From Ulota crispa (taxonomy: Eukaryota; Streptophyta; Bryopsida; Orthotrichales; Orthotrichaceae): a DNA stretch of 64,000 bases. The DNA is taken from contig OY987248.1 in NCBI GenBank assembly GCA_963920765.1, forward strand, positions 12,248,539 through 12,312,538. Direction: 5' to 3'. Below are positions 44,919 to 56,060 of this stretch, one piece after another. The notes under the pieces were generated by a model. The model ran no database searches. It saw only the letters and a program-made list of their open reading frames with translations, and was not told the DNA's origin. How positions within the stretch are numbered: position 1 is the stretch's first letter; every line of letters starts with the position of its first letter. Position numbers and translations under genes: made by a program.

Positions 44919-45667
44919 ACAAACTCATGTCTGTGCCTCCACAACAAAACCCTAAAACAGATAATCAATACCCTAAACACCAAAATCCTCAAAGAGGAAA
45001 TCTTCGGCTTCCTCTAATGATTGAAACAACTGAAACGTTGCTCCCTTAAACTTTGTAACTTGCTGCGAGCAATCTTTCTACAAAAAATAAACCCCAGGTA
45101 CCCGTCCGTGCTTTACAACATAGTACTTCACCATTGGCATTCTCTCTTCAAAGCGGTGCTCCCTTCCATGCCCATCCGCCACCAATGCGGGCACCACAAA
45201 AGCAGGTCTGTCTGAGGTTGTGGAGAAATTGGCCACAACCCTACCACTCTCGGCAACCTCATCAGCGTCCACCGATATAGAAAACAACTCGCCGTGCCCC
45301 TAGCCCTCTTCAACCTAGTCCGAACAACACTCCAAGCAACGCGACAACAATGTAAAGATTGCCACAAGCAAAACACAGATCAACCGCACCACATGAAGAC
45401 TCATGAACCAATCACGCAACCTCTGTGGCTCACCGACGAGCACCATAATCAACCCTGCATGACGCCAACAACACAACAAGACGACAACCTCGTTCTCCCC
45501 AACACTAGAGGTCACCAACTCAAAGAATACAACAAGAAAACCGCCTCGACTTACCCGACACCAGAAGTTACCCGCACAAAATAGCAACCCAACGGCAAAA
45601 GTACACCAACAATCTACAGCAAGATTACGCAAGCACACAAATATCACCTACTGCAATTAAAGGGGGG
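44919..45667 (+). other. 3' untranslated region and polypurine tract of the copia element
   Basis: No domain is recognised downstream of RNase H. The region is Ala/Thr/Pro-like in several frames but lacks conserved motifs. It ends with the purine tract AAAGGGGGG at 45,659-45,667, next to the 3' LTR. Confidence 0.6.
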
Positions 45668-45862
45668 TGTTGAACTCAGAGATACAGCAGCAACTACGTT
45701 AGGTTTTCATCCTAGTCTTCTCCTTGTTCATTCATCCAAATATTCTCATGTGTATCAAATTAGGACTTAAGCCAGTATATAACCAATCGCATTCTGCGCT
45801 GATCATCTCTCTAGAGTTACAAACTCTTTAGTCTTATGATGTGAGGATCCCATCATACAACA
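45668..45862 (+). repeat. 3' LTR of the nested copia element
   Basis: 195 bp, differing from the 5' LTR at 16 sites counted by eye, mainly C/T and A/G changes in the first two thirds. The last 57 bp are identical between copies. Confidence 0.92.
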
Positions 45863-46423
45863 GGAAAACCTTGTTAATGATCAAGGATAAAACCATGGAT
45901 GAAGAAAAAAGAGTACAACACCTTCAACAATCCATTCACATGGTAAAATCCAATGGAAAAATCCATGGAAAGATGGTAAAGGTTCCTATAATACAAACCT
46001 ATTGAATCTCTTGCTCCAAAGTATTGAGTTGCCGCATTCCAATGTCATGAATAAGTTGATGAACAGGCTTTGTAGAAGTAGTCAAAAATAAAAATTCTCT
46101 GACCGCAGCGAGGTATGGGTTTTATTTACCCAATGATTCCTCCTCCTCCTTGCAAGGACAATAAGAGTCATCAATTATGTAGTTAATAAAATAAAAAACT
46201 GACCTCGTACAGAAAGAAGCATACTCCTCCTTGATATCAACTTTCCGCTTTAATCAATCAAAGCAACACATTACTTTGTTTATAGGATTGATCATCTTTA
46301 TCACTATGTCTAACAAGACATAGAATAATTTTCTTATACAATGTAGAACCTAAGTGGGCCAATAGTCCATGCCAAGTTAAAAGTTTTTGCTATCTTTACA
46401 AAATAATACAAACTGGATACACC

Positions 46424-46620
46424 AGGTGGTCAGATCTCAATCCGGTACAAACCACTTGCCCGTAGCAAAAGCTGTTTCCGCAACTTTATCATTAGGTGGT
46501 TAGAACCATAATCCAATACAAACCACTTACTATAGCAAAGGTTTCACCACTTCATCAAGTGGTTGGATTGCAATCCAATATAAACCACTTGCTACAGCAA
46601 AGATTGTTCCCATAATTTCA
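46424..46620. repeat. Three tandem units of 63-70 bp in the outer LTR element
   Basis: Each unit starts AGGTGGT or AAGTGGTTGG, then has CAATCC(A/G)(A/G)TA, then CAAACCACTTGC or similar, then TAGCAAAAG-like sequence, at about 46,424, 46,494 and 46,557. The units differ by about a quarter of positions. They lie in the 5' internal part of the minus-strand element and may be leader repeats. Confidence 0.7.
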
Positions 46621-47681
46621 GTATTATGTCACATGGCCCACTTGGAACTTACATTTGTAGTAAGAATGCATCTTTAGCGGACGCTTATCATTGTTATTAG
46701 TAAAAGAAGCAAAATCAATGTTTTACAAAACACAATGATAAAAATAAGAAGTACTTATAATAGGAGGTTGGTCAAAAACAATGCATCGTGATAATTGCTC
46801 CCGAATATAATAATTGTTTTTGCAGTTTTTGCCCATAGTAGGTAGTTGCTCCCTTCAACCTCCAATTGTGCAAAGAAAAGAGGCTAAAGCCTTGGTGTCT
46901 CAATGTTAGGAGTAGCTGCTGGCACTACAACAGATTTGGCAGCAGAAGAACGTGAAGTAGCCTTGAGAGATGAAAAATATACTTGTCAACTCCCTCAAAG
47001 AAATAAAGGAGAAGAATGTGCTGATAACGTGCTCAGGGAGATCACTCCTTGTGATTTTATGGTATATATGTGAGTTAAGAGGGTATTTGATGTAGGGCTA
47101 TTTATCTCAAGTATGGTAATTAAAGTGACTATACTTTTATATAAAAAGCTACGTGGGTCATATTTCTAGTACCCTATTTTTTTATATAAATTCATTCATT
47201 TTGTTTTTAAATGGGGCTATTTTATGTATAAATTTGATTTTTCCAATTTTATCCTATTTCCATTATTCATCAAAAAAAGATCTTACTTTCTATTACATAT
47301 ACACACAAAGATTTCACTGTGAAACCAATAACAAACATATGAATTAAAGGGCTATTGTACAAGTGAAATTTTTTAGTAACAATGTTCTTAGTATTTTTCA
47401 ATTATGTGGCATGTATTTAAAACAATTTAACATGAAGAGCAACAAACAATGCTAATTTTTTTTAACACCCCTATTTGTCAAGGCTAATTTATTAATAAAA
47501 AATCTTACTACCTAATGTTTTTATGTACCCTAATTTATATATACTAACGTATATAGTATTTCATGAACCCTATAGTAGGTCTATACATTATATAATTTTT
47601 TTGTCCTTTGAATAAAATGGACTCTATCTTTTAACTCACGTGGTTCCTAAAACATAGGCTAGTGATCTCCCCAAGATAACA

Positions 47682-47952
47682 TGTTGTGATAGAGCTACAA
47701 ATTCTAAGGAAAGTGTTGGGAATAGAAAACACAACAAGGACACAAAAGAGATATAACAAAGTATGCAAAGAGAAGAAGTAACAAGTGTTATTATCCAAGT
47801 AGGGTTTGCCTACTATATACAAGGGAAGACCAAAGATAGAAAGTAGAAGTCCTTCTCTACTATTGGTCCATGGGATCCCTTTACTAAAATAAACTCCAAT
47901 GAACTCTAGTTAACTATGTGGAGAGTGTATTAATAGAATACTTATCTCAACA
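47682..47952 (-). repeat. 5' LTR of the outer non-autonomous LTR element
   Basis: 271 bp, TG...CA in form, followed by the target duplication TGGAG at 47,953-47,957. It differs from the left copy at 10 sites. Confidence 0.92.
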
Positions 47953-48218
47953 TGGAGAAGCCAGTGTGACTCAGAGTGGAATCTCAAAAACTGAGTGAAG
48001 ATGGATGAATTTGGCCTTCATCCATCTTGAGTTGAATAAATGAACACGCGGCAGTTGGAGGACACGTGTTACTTTAGGGGCGGTTCAAACTACATCCCAA
48101 GTCCCACAAAAATCTGATGAAATATGAGAATCTGAGAATCTGATTGGCTTAGAGACAAAAGATGGGATTTTGCATTTTAGACTATGCCTCAAGTTTCACA
48201 TCCCACTTATTTAAGTTA

Positions 48219-48753
48219 GAACATCTCTACCAGTTGTCTCCGGCCTGTCATTTATTGTGGCCTTAGGATTGTTTATGATTTTAGAGTGTCTAGCGTTGAC
48301 ACAGTGATGGCAAATATTTGCCCAGCCGTGTCAAAGAAGGCTTTGGGCACTCTTAGCTGCCCTGGTAGTTTTCATTTGTAGCCCGCTTGAATTGTGGCTC
48401 TGACACTTATATTTATTGCCTTGATGGTTGGTGAGGCCCCAATTTATTTGCCATCAATTCTCTAAAGTCTAAACTATTAGCTTGCCCAGTCTGTCGTGGC
48501 AAAGATGCCTAGAGCATTCCATGCTGCAACAGCAAAGATGCCTAAAGCATCCCATGCTGCAATGGCAAAGATGCTTGGAGCATTCATAAATTGCAGCTAT
48601 TTTTGGCATGGCTTTCAATTCCAAACCTTGTAACGCATCCTCTTAAACTCAATCCGGTGGACACAAGAGTTATATAGTGAGCCGATTCTCCATGAAGGGA
48701 CTTGGTTGAGCCATATGGCGTGTCATTCCACTGGCCAACCAATGGAGATGCTC
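48219..48753. mobile_element. Tourist-like MITE nested in the PIF/Harbinger-like element
   Basis: Ends read GAACATCTCTACCAGTTG and, from the right, GAGCATCTCCATTGGTTG, with 5 differences in 18, all transitions. TTA duplications lie at 48,216-48,218 and 48,754-48,756. The ends match the GAGCATCTCCA type common in plant Tourist-like MITEs. The 535-bp interior holds a 33-bp tandem repeat. Confidence 0.75.
48499..48594. repeat. 33-bp tandem repeat, about three units
   Basis: GCAAAGATGCC starts units at 48,499, 48,532 and 48,565, each continuing with an AGAGCAT-like segment and CATGCTGCAA in the first two. The period is exactly 33 bp. The array is inside the nested Tourist-like MITE. Confidence 0.85.
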
Positions 48754-49847
48754 TTATATGACACTTACATGGCAGCACTTTTCCAAGTTTTGGCCCCAAA
48801 AAAGTGGGACTTCACTCCAAGATTGAGTCAAACATTTTGGTAGACCCATCTTTTAGCCCAAGTCCCATCTTTTCTCATCATTTACGGCCCACAAAAATGG
48901 GATTTAACCTTGGGGGGGTCACACAACCTTATGTTTGTATATCGCATGCAATAATGGGGTATTTAAAGGGGGGGTATTTATGTTCTCTAAGGGAATTTTT
49001 TCCCTCCCTATCTTTAGATTAAAAGCTACTATGGTGTATTTTACACCACCCTATTTTTATTTTTAAATGGTTTAGAGAACAAATTCATGACACCCTATTT
49101 TTTTGACAAATTGATTAAACACTTAGCGGGTGAAACAAAGTCTAGAAGGAAAAAACTAGAAAAAGCAAAAACCAAAGAGCACCGCTTCCTCAGTTGCTTT
49201 GACATTTGCAAAACTTGAGATCAATGAATTCAACATAGAAATTACACAAAAATGTACAACACTTGTGCAGTCAAAAAGAAAATAAGCCTATTGGAAGAAT
49301 CCAAGGGGCGTGAAGCCTTACCAATGGTCTAAACATGAAGCGCCTTGAGGCATCCAAAGCAAATGAACATCAATAAAGATATGTTACTATTGTTACAGCC
49401 TAATCCTACATCTGTTCTTGCTAACAGCTCCATCCTGCAGCAGCCACGTCTAGCCCCAAACCCATAAATCCTAAACCTTTTTCATCCACTTCCAAGCTGG
49501 GTAAAAAGTGCAATCCCTTTCATCCAAATTGTTGAAACATTTATAATCAAACTCAACCTACTAAGCATTTTTTGGAGGATAATATTTCTCCTACCCTATT
49601 TTTTTCTAAAAAAGAGAAAAAGGGACCTAATATTCACAACCATATTTTACTTATAACAAGGAAAAGACATGTTTTCTATGCTATGGTAGATCTAAAAAAT
49701 ATATAAATTTTACCTCCAATGAATAAAATTGACCCTACTTTTTATCTCACCTAGTTTTCTAAAATTTAAATGGTCACCCCCTCCAAGGATTTAACACTCC
49801 CATGGGATTTCACCACATGGGACATGGGACATAGTCTAAACCGCCCC

Positions 49848-50463
49848 TTAGAATACAAAGGGCATGCATGCATGGATATTACCATATTACTATATGTATT
49901 TGTTTTTATAAATTTGAGCACAATATAGCTCGAGCAAATATGGCAAAGTTTAGAGCAGAGCTCTGCAACCATGATGATATATCTAGGCGCACTCAATTAT
50001 TCCTTGCATCATAGGTGTTGTTGCGTCTTGAAATCCTAATTGCCAAGGTTCCGCAGCGTTACAATAACCAATTGGAAATAGCCATGTATTTTTCAAACTC
50101 ATTTGGTATATTCTTGTTTTTTCAGAACTACTTTGGCCCTTCAACAGGCTCCACAAGGTTTTTTTGTGGTTTTCTTACCATTGGCTATGTGGCATTCTTT
50201 GAAAAGCTTGTAGCTTGCAGGCTCCATTCCTATTTTTGGTTGGAATTGAAGGTGGCCATTGTGCATGGATGTGGCTATTAATAATGATATTAAGGAGAAG
50301 TTGTTACAATCAACTCTTTTGATGGTGCCTTTGGATCCATCTCATCATAAAATGATAGCATCAATTCTCAATTGGATAATTATTTTATGAAAGCCTAGGG
50401 TGCAATGCAATTTTTGTTATTGCAATTTGGCATTTTTTGATTTTTTTTCTCCTTTTCTTTCTA
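49848..50463. other. AT-rich DNA without recognised features
   Basis: The plus-strand frame at 50,015-50,281 has no recognisable family. No repeat or RNA gene is seen. Confidence 0.4.
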
Positions 50464-50775
50464 GGGAAAATTTCATGGATACCCCTAAAGTTTGCCATAT
50501 TTTCATAGATACCCCTGTTTCTTTCACAAATTTCACAAATTTCATTGGACCAAAATTTTTAGGTGTTTGTTTTGGTGAACATGTCACTTACTTCTCCCTT
50601 TGTGCACACTACTTTTTTGTTATGCGTGTACACAAAGGAAGAAGGAAAGTGGCGTGCACACTAAAACAAACACTTGAAAATTTTGGTTCAAGGGTATTTG
50701 CAAAATTTCTGAAAAAGCAAGGGTATCTATGACAATATAGCAAACTTCAGAGGTATACATCCATGAAGTTTTCAC
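50464..50775. mobile_element. Mutator-like fold-back MITE, second family
   Basis: About 140-bp inverted arms: GGGAAAATTTCATGGATAC on the left and GTGAAAACTTCATGGATG from the right, continuing through AAGTTTGC(C/T)ATATT and CATAGATACCC(C/T)TG. The flanking 9-mers TTCTTTCTA (50,455-50,463) and TTTTTTCTA (50,776-50,784) match at 8 of 9 positions. The frame reading through it is an artefact of the hairpin. No coding capacity. Confidence 0.8.
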
Positions 50776-51446
50776 TTTTTTCTATAGGCTTCAAGCTCAC
50801 CCTTTTTTTAAAGGCAATTGGGCATTTTATTGCCCAAAAACAAAACCCCGCAATATAGTACACTAAAGAGTGCATTTAGGTTGCATTAACAAAAAATTTG
50901 CCTTATCATCTAAAATTACCTCATGACTCATTGTTTGGCTACTTGGACGCACATGCATGTAACTCTTTGAATAATAAAGTTTCACATGGTTTAGAGCCTC
51001 ACAATGTTAGTTTGTTTTTTGCAAAGTTGTTGTTAAACCAAGTCCTTTATTGTTGTTAAAAAATGACTGCAATGATTTTGATGAAATTTATTGTAACATC
51101 AATAAGTAATTATACAGTGTAAAATGTCAAAAAATTAGTGTGGGGCAACTTAAATGCACTTTATAGTATAGTCTATATAAAAACATACTTCTTTTCAAAT
51201 AGATATCATTGAGACGTATATCTACTACTAGCATACGAGCACACACTTTGTACAAGTTGGAAATGTATGGATAATGCAACATTCAAATTTACAAAAAATC
51301 AATTTCTCTAGAATCTAATCCTATTGTAATTTATGGAAAATCTTCACAATTAGTTTAGAGTCTAACCTTGATGCACCATGAAACTAGTCCTTTTTTAAAA
51401 CCGAAAATAATAATTGCTTACATTACAATGCTACTTTGTAATACTT

Positions 51447-52640
51447 TGTTGGAGGGCTCTTGGCATTTTGTTGGGTTTTTAGCAATGGTTGGAGGGCATT
51501 TGGTGCTCTATATTTGAGGCATCATTTATTGTTTCAACTTTCACCAAAAAGTTCTAGAAGATTTTGAAATAGGATATGCTTGCAGGACTCTTGGTGTTTT
51601 ATATCTAAGGCATCCTTTATTGCTTCAACTTACACCAAAATTTATAGAAGGTTTTGAAAAGGACACAGAGTTGAAGTAGAGATAGATTTATTGTTGATTT
51701 TGACTCACCAATACATGGAATTGAGTAAAGAGAAAGATACCTCCTCGAAAGACCTTTCTCAAAATAAGATGTTCTAAGTCAAAGGACAAATTCTAAAGGT
51801 AAAGTGCACCTTATTTTTGGGACAAGTCAAAGTAGAAGTGACTTACCCAACTTAATCCCAAAGTGACATTGCATTTCTAGGGCTTCTAGGAAATTTCTCT
51901 AATTTGAACAAAAAGCCAATATTTTGCTAAGTGTTATCAATTATTTTTGAATTGTAACCATATAAAATCAAACTATTGGAGGTGGAGAGCAGATTCAACT
52001 CCTCCCTGCCAAATTAATTGTTTTTCTAGAAAAACTCAATTCGGCATCAAATTGTATAATTAAATAAGATTAGGCACTTTTAAAAAAAATTGTTATTATT
52101 TGGCATTCAATAAAAAAAAAAGTAGAATTAAGCCTTTTTCTAAGCATCTTCCACTTTCTAAAATTAGCCCTTGGTAAGAAATGTGCAGTAGATTGAGCCC
52201 TCTTGGAATCAACCTTGACCTTCCATTGTTAGTTAAGCTTGATGACTTTTATGATATTTGGCATTTCAATTTTTGATTTGTTTGACATTGGGCATTTTTG
52301 GAGAATAATTTATAGAATAATTAGGCAAAATTTTGGAGAATTATTTTATGCAAAACATGCTAACAACCTACAGTAGACATGTTAGAGATCTAATTAGAAT
52401 AAAAAAACACAACAATCTATACTACTAAGTGGGAGGATTGTCCTAAGTGCACTCTTTTCTAGAACCTTCTAGATTTTTTGGCATAAGTTGAAGCAATAAA
52501 TGATGCTTTAAATATAGAACACCAAACACCCTCCAATCATGTGTTTTTTCAAATTCTTTTAAAACTTTTTGGTGGAAGTTGAAACAATAAATAGCACTCC
52601 AAGCACCAAACACCTCTCAATTATGAGAGTTGTTAAAACA
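51447..52640. repeat. Large inverted repeat with two-unit arms
   Basis: The left arm (about 51,447-51,670) holds two related units of about 105 bp, each running from a GG(A/C)(G/C)-rich start through TTGGTG(C/T)T, TATAT(T/C), a GCATC(A/C)TTTATTG core, TTCAACTT and ACCAAAA. The right arm (about 52,436-52,640) carries the same two units in reverse complement. About 770 bp separates the arms. This resembles a fold-back transposon, but ends and target duplications could not be fixed. Confidence 0.65.
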
Positions 52641-55600
52641 TAGTGTACTTCTATTGGAGCTTAAACGTTTATCTAAAATGTTTATAATGCAGTGAAAACT
52701 TGGAACTAATGATAAAAACATATGGTCCACCTTCACAAAGGCCCTCAAAGTTTGAATTCTTTTTTGGTGTAGTTACCCATCTTAGAAAGTAAGATTTGGG
52801 GCACTCCGTATTCACAAATCAATTCTGAATGATTTGTTGTTGAATCTAATAGCTGCTAACTACATCCATAGCACATCTCTACAACACCCTCCCAACATGC
52901 AAGGTTGCTTACATTTAGTCAGTTGAAGTTGACTTTACCTAAGTATGTATTATTTTGTTTCAAAATTCCATGATTTTATTTTCTTGCTTCTTGTGTGTGT
53001 TGCTTTTGTATTTGTGAAGGTGCTCAATGATCTTGAACGCTTTCAATCTTTGATTGTAGACATAATTGAGGTATCAGTTGTAGTCTGATACTTTCATTGA
53101 GATATATTTGCTAAACATATCAAGAAAGAGGATTTGGAAGTGGATTTTGGAGAGTAAATTTTAAGTCACTAATATGCCGTATGCCTTTTTGTGCTTACAG
53201 TTTGCTTTGGTCTAAGACTATAGTTTCTTAATTATGACGGGTGAAGCAATCTAGAAATTCTCCTTTGCCCATCTAGGTGAGACATTCATTAATACTTGCA
53301 CAAAGCAAGTGCCTATATACTAGTATCTATTATGGATTGAAAAATTATAATGTTTGATCATGAGGGTGTTGAAACTATGAAAGTGATTTGTAATCTTTCA
53401 GTCTACTTTACACATGTCAATCTTAAAAACTTGGTCATCAAAAAAATATGAGGTTAAAGGGCCTAATATGCATAGCCCCAATTAATTTATGACTTCTCAA
53501 AATCTATTGTACAATTTTTTTAAACGAATTTCTAATGTGATTTTTTCTCAAAGATCTAGTGTATTTGAAGCTCATTCCAAAGAGCCCTCAACACTACATA
53601 AAGTCAAGACTGCAATGAACACCCGTGCATGAAATCTTGAATAGAAATATCATAATTAATCATTTGCAAAATCAGATTGTTGAAGCTAAAACTAAACTTT
53701 AGAAAGAACTTTTCAAAAATATAATCTACTAAAAATAATAATTTGATCAGATTTAATTCAACCTCAGCAATTGATTGAGGACAATTTTTGTCCCCAATGA
53801 CGCAATGACTCTTTGGGTAAAGGCACCCTCTCAAGAATATTTTTGTAAGGTTTTGATCAAGCGGGCCTTTTGCAAATAAGTTGCCAACATAAACCAAGAA
53901 CTTTTAAGACCAGCATGTCTTCACCAATGGTGTTTATGAAGAAACTTGCAAAAAAGCCCAATGGTATCTATCCTGCATTCTCTACATGAATGGATGTTTA
54001 GGTTTACATAAAAACAGTGAAGCATTCAATTAGCAAACTAATTACATAGTCGGAAAATAGATAAAATTTATTTCCCAAGCAAACATGGATATATTTCATC
54101 CATTTTACACAATCTTTCAATGTGCATTAAAAATCATTCATCATCCATATATTGGACACCATCACCCTTACGAATCGACAACTATTAATGTATTCTATGT
54201 GTCAGAAATGCATCCTTTTTATGTAACGTAAGGTTTTTTCCGTTGCAACATTAGTAGACTGAGTTTACTTGCTTTAATATGGTTTTGTTTCTAAATGTTT
54301 GGAAGTAATCTCAAGGTATGTTGATGCATGTGTTTTGCATACACAAAAAGTTGAATTCTGATAAGTGTTGAGCAAGTGACATATTTAACTAACTCTAAAC
54401 GTTGCAAAGCCTTGAAATAATAATCCATATGCAAAACACACTTGAAAATTTATTGATTCTTTGCATGTATTAGGTGCAATTTTTTTGGATTTTTGCATAA
54501 CATCCAAAAACTTATGTCTTTAACCCTTAAAGGATCAAGCAAAGTTTTCACCAAAAACTCTTCAAAACTGCCATTTTTATAGCATCAACCAAATTTGAAA
54601 ACAAAAACATTTTTATGCATATGTAACTGTGGGATCTTGTAGAAGAATGGTTTTAGAAGATGTCAAAAAAATTTTAGAGTTTTCCACCGCATGGATTGGA
54701 AGTTAGAATTGTTTGAATATTCAAAAACATCTTGTGAAAAACCAGGCAGCTACCCTTTAGAAGGTAAAATTCCTAAGGAAAAAAGGCCATGTGGGTGGTG
54801 CTTCTCTAAATTCCTTGTTCCACCTTAGTAAAGTACATGTCAAAAAAGTTTCAAATCATTTGGAGTTGTACAACATATGGAAAAAAATTAGTGAGTAAAA
54901 AGAAGTAGAGAATGATTCAAACACTAAATTGTTAAAAAATTAATTATGGAAATGAAAATGCCAATCCCAATGGTCATAATGTAGTAATAAACAATTTTAA
55001 TCCTTTGATTTTTTTTTTTTTCCAAAATATTGAAAATTTAGTAAAATAAAGGACTTCAAAGTTTATTTTGGAGTGGAGATTCCATAATTGCCCACAAACA
55101 AAAAATCCTCATAACTTTCACCTCATTGATCCAAATGGATTGATTCAAAGCTTCCTACAATTACATAAATCTCCTAAACCAATTTGAAATTTTGTTTTTG
55201 AAAAAAGTAATTTTTAAAATCTGCCTAGGCTACCCGACAAACATAAAAAACAACATATTGGGCCATAACTTTTTACTCATAATTCCAATTGTCATGAAAT
55301 TTAGTACATATGAAAAATAAAACCTCGTCCTCACATTCTATTAAAATTTCAGCCTAAAATGTGAAAAGCTCCAATCACAGGTACCTGCCCAAAATTGCTA
55401 TGTTTCTAAAAAAGGGGGTCTGGTCCTTTAGGGGTTAAACTTTGGGAGCTTTTTTTCATGTTTTACAAGCAGAATTTAGAATTACATGTATAGTCTAGAT
55501 GATATTAAGTACAACATGTAATGAGGAGAATAAATTTGTTTAAGGAATAAGAAAGTAGGATATCCACTTGCAAGTGTGTACCCAAAAAAAACTACGTAAC

Positions 55601-55888
55601 AAATATATACTCATTCCATATATATTGATCAAATTCTAGGATGTTTAAGTTAAAAAATGTATTTAAGATATAAATGATCAAAATTACAACTTTGTAACCA
55701 ATATTCCAATATTTTTGTAACTTTACCTAAATTTAGAAGGATGTTGTTGATTTGTGACTAAACAATGAAACCTCGCTGACACACAATTTTAGTTGTCAAC
55801 AACATTATCTATATATATAATAGAATTCATCTAAAAAGTGTCCTTGCTGGTAGTTCTTGACAATTTTGTAACTAAGGACAACAAATCC
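52641..55888. other. AT-rich DNA without recognised features
   Basis: No coding frame longer than about 100 codons. The minus-strand frame at 53,604-53,897 is not recognised. No clear repeat structure was found by eye. Confidence 0.4.
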
Positions 55889-56060
55889 GTAGCTGAATTG
55901 TGGGGATGTGCGTGCATGGGGTTTGTAACTGAATTGTGGAAATGTGAGTGCATGAGGTTCTATAACCAAATTATGGGGATGGGGGGCCTGGAGATGGGGA
56001 GCATGGACATCAAGGGCATGAGGATGGGGGGCACAAGCATGGAGGCACAGGCATGGCTGA
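55889..56060. repeat. 36-bp tandem repeat followed by a G-rich tract
   Basis: GTAGCTGAATTGTGG at 55,889 recurs as GTAACTGAATTGTGG at 55,925 and in degenerate form at about 55,960, with a GTGCATG(G/A)GGTT segment after each. It leads into a G-rich stretch (GGGGATGGGGGG, GAGATGGGG, GGATGGGGGGC) at 55,975-56,032 that contains several G-runs. Confidence 0.7.

Larger units (their letters stand above)
40247..45862 (+). mobile_element. Degenerate Ty1/copia retrotransposon nested in the outer LTR element
   Basis: LTRs of 195 bp lie at 40,247-40,441 and 45,668-45,862 (TGTTGAAC...ACAACA), with 16 differences by eye (about 8%), 13 of them transitions. TGGTATCAGAGC at 40,442-40,453 is a perfect initiator-Met primer site. 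AAAGGGGGG immediately precedes the right LTR. It splits a motif of the outer element (CATTAAAACCTT left, GGAAAACCTTG right). The flanking hexamers GCAAAA and GGAAAA differ by one base, so no perfect 5-bp duplication is present. Coding frames carry several stops and one frameshift, so the copy is dead. Confidence 0.93.
39859..47952 (-). mobile_element. Small non-autonomous LTR element carrying a nested copia element
   Basis: LTRs of 271 bp lie at 39,859-40,129 and 47,682-47,952 with 10 differences by eye (about 3.7%). Perfect TGGAG duplications flank the whole unit (39,854-39,858 and 47,953-47,957). Orientation is minus: on that strand a purine tract AGAGGAG directly precedes the left LTR, which begins TGTTGAGATAAG and ends TCACAACG or TCACAACA. 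Excluding the copia insertion, the element is about 2.5 kb. The internal 117 bp and 1,819 bp encode no recognisable gag or pol. The primer site next to the right LTR (TGTTATCTTGG) only faintly recalls the initiator-Met site. It needs proteins from another element to move. Confidence 0.9.
48077..49847. mobile_element. PIF/Harbinger-like non-autonomous DNA transposon
   Basis: Terminal inverted repeats read GGGGCGGTTCAAACTACATC on the left and GGGGCGGTTTAGACTATGTC from the right, agreeing at 25 of the first 30 positions. TTA flanks both ends (48,074-48,076 and 49,848-49,850), the usual 3-bp duplication of PIF/Harbinger and Tourist elements. No transposase frame is present in the 1.77-kb interior, which carries its own nested MITE at 48,219-48,753. 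Confidence 0.85.

Noticed and set aside
40242..45868. A perfect 5-bp target duplication for the nested copia
   Set aside because: The adjacent 5-mers are CAAAA and GGAAA. Only an offset reading (GCAAAA/GGAAAA) gives near identity, so no intact duplication is claimed.
50400..50732. 110-codon ORF in a fold-back region
   Set aside because: Most of it is the two arms of the inverted repeat at 50,464-50,775; it has no domain.
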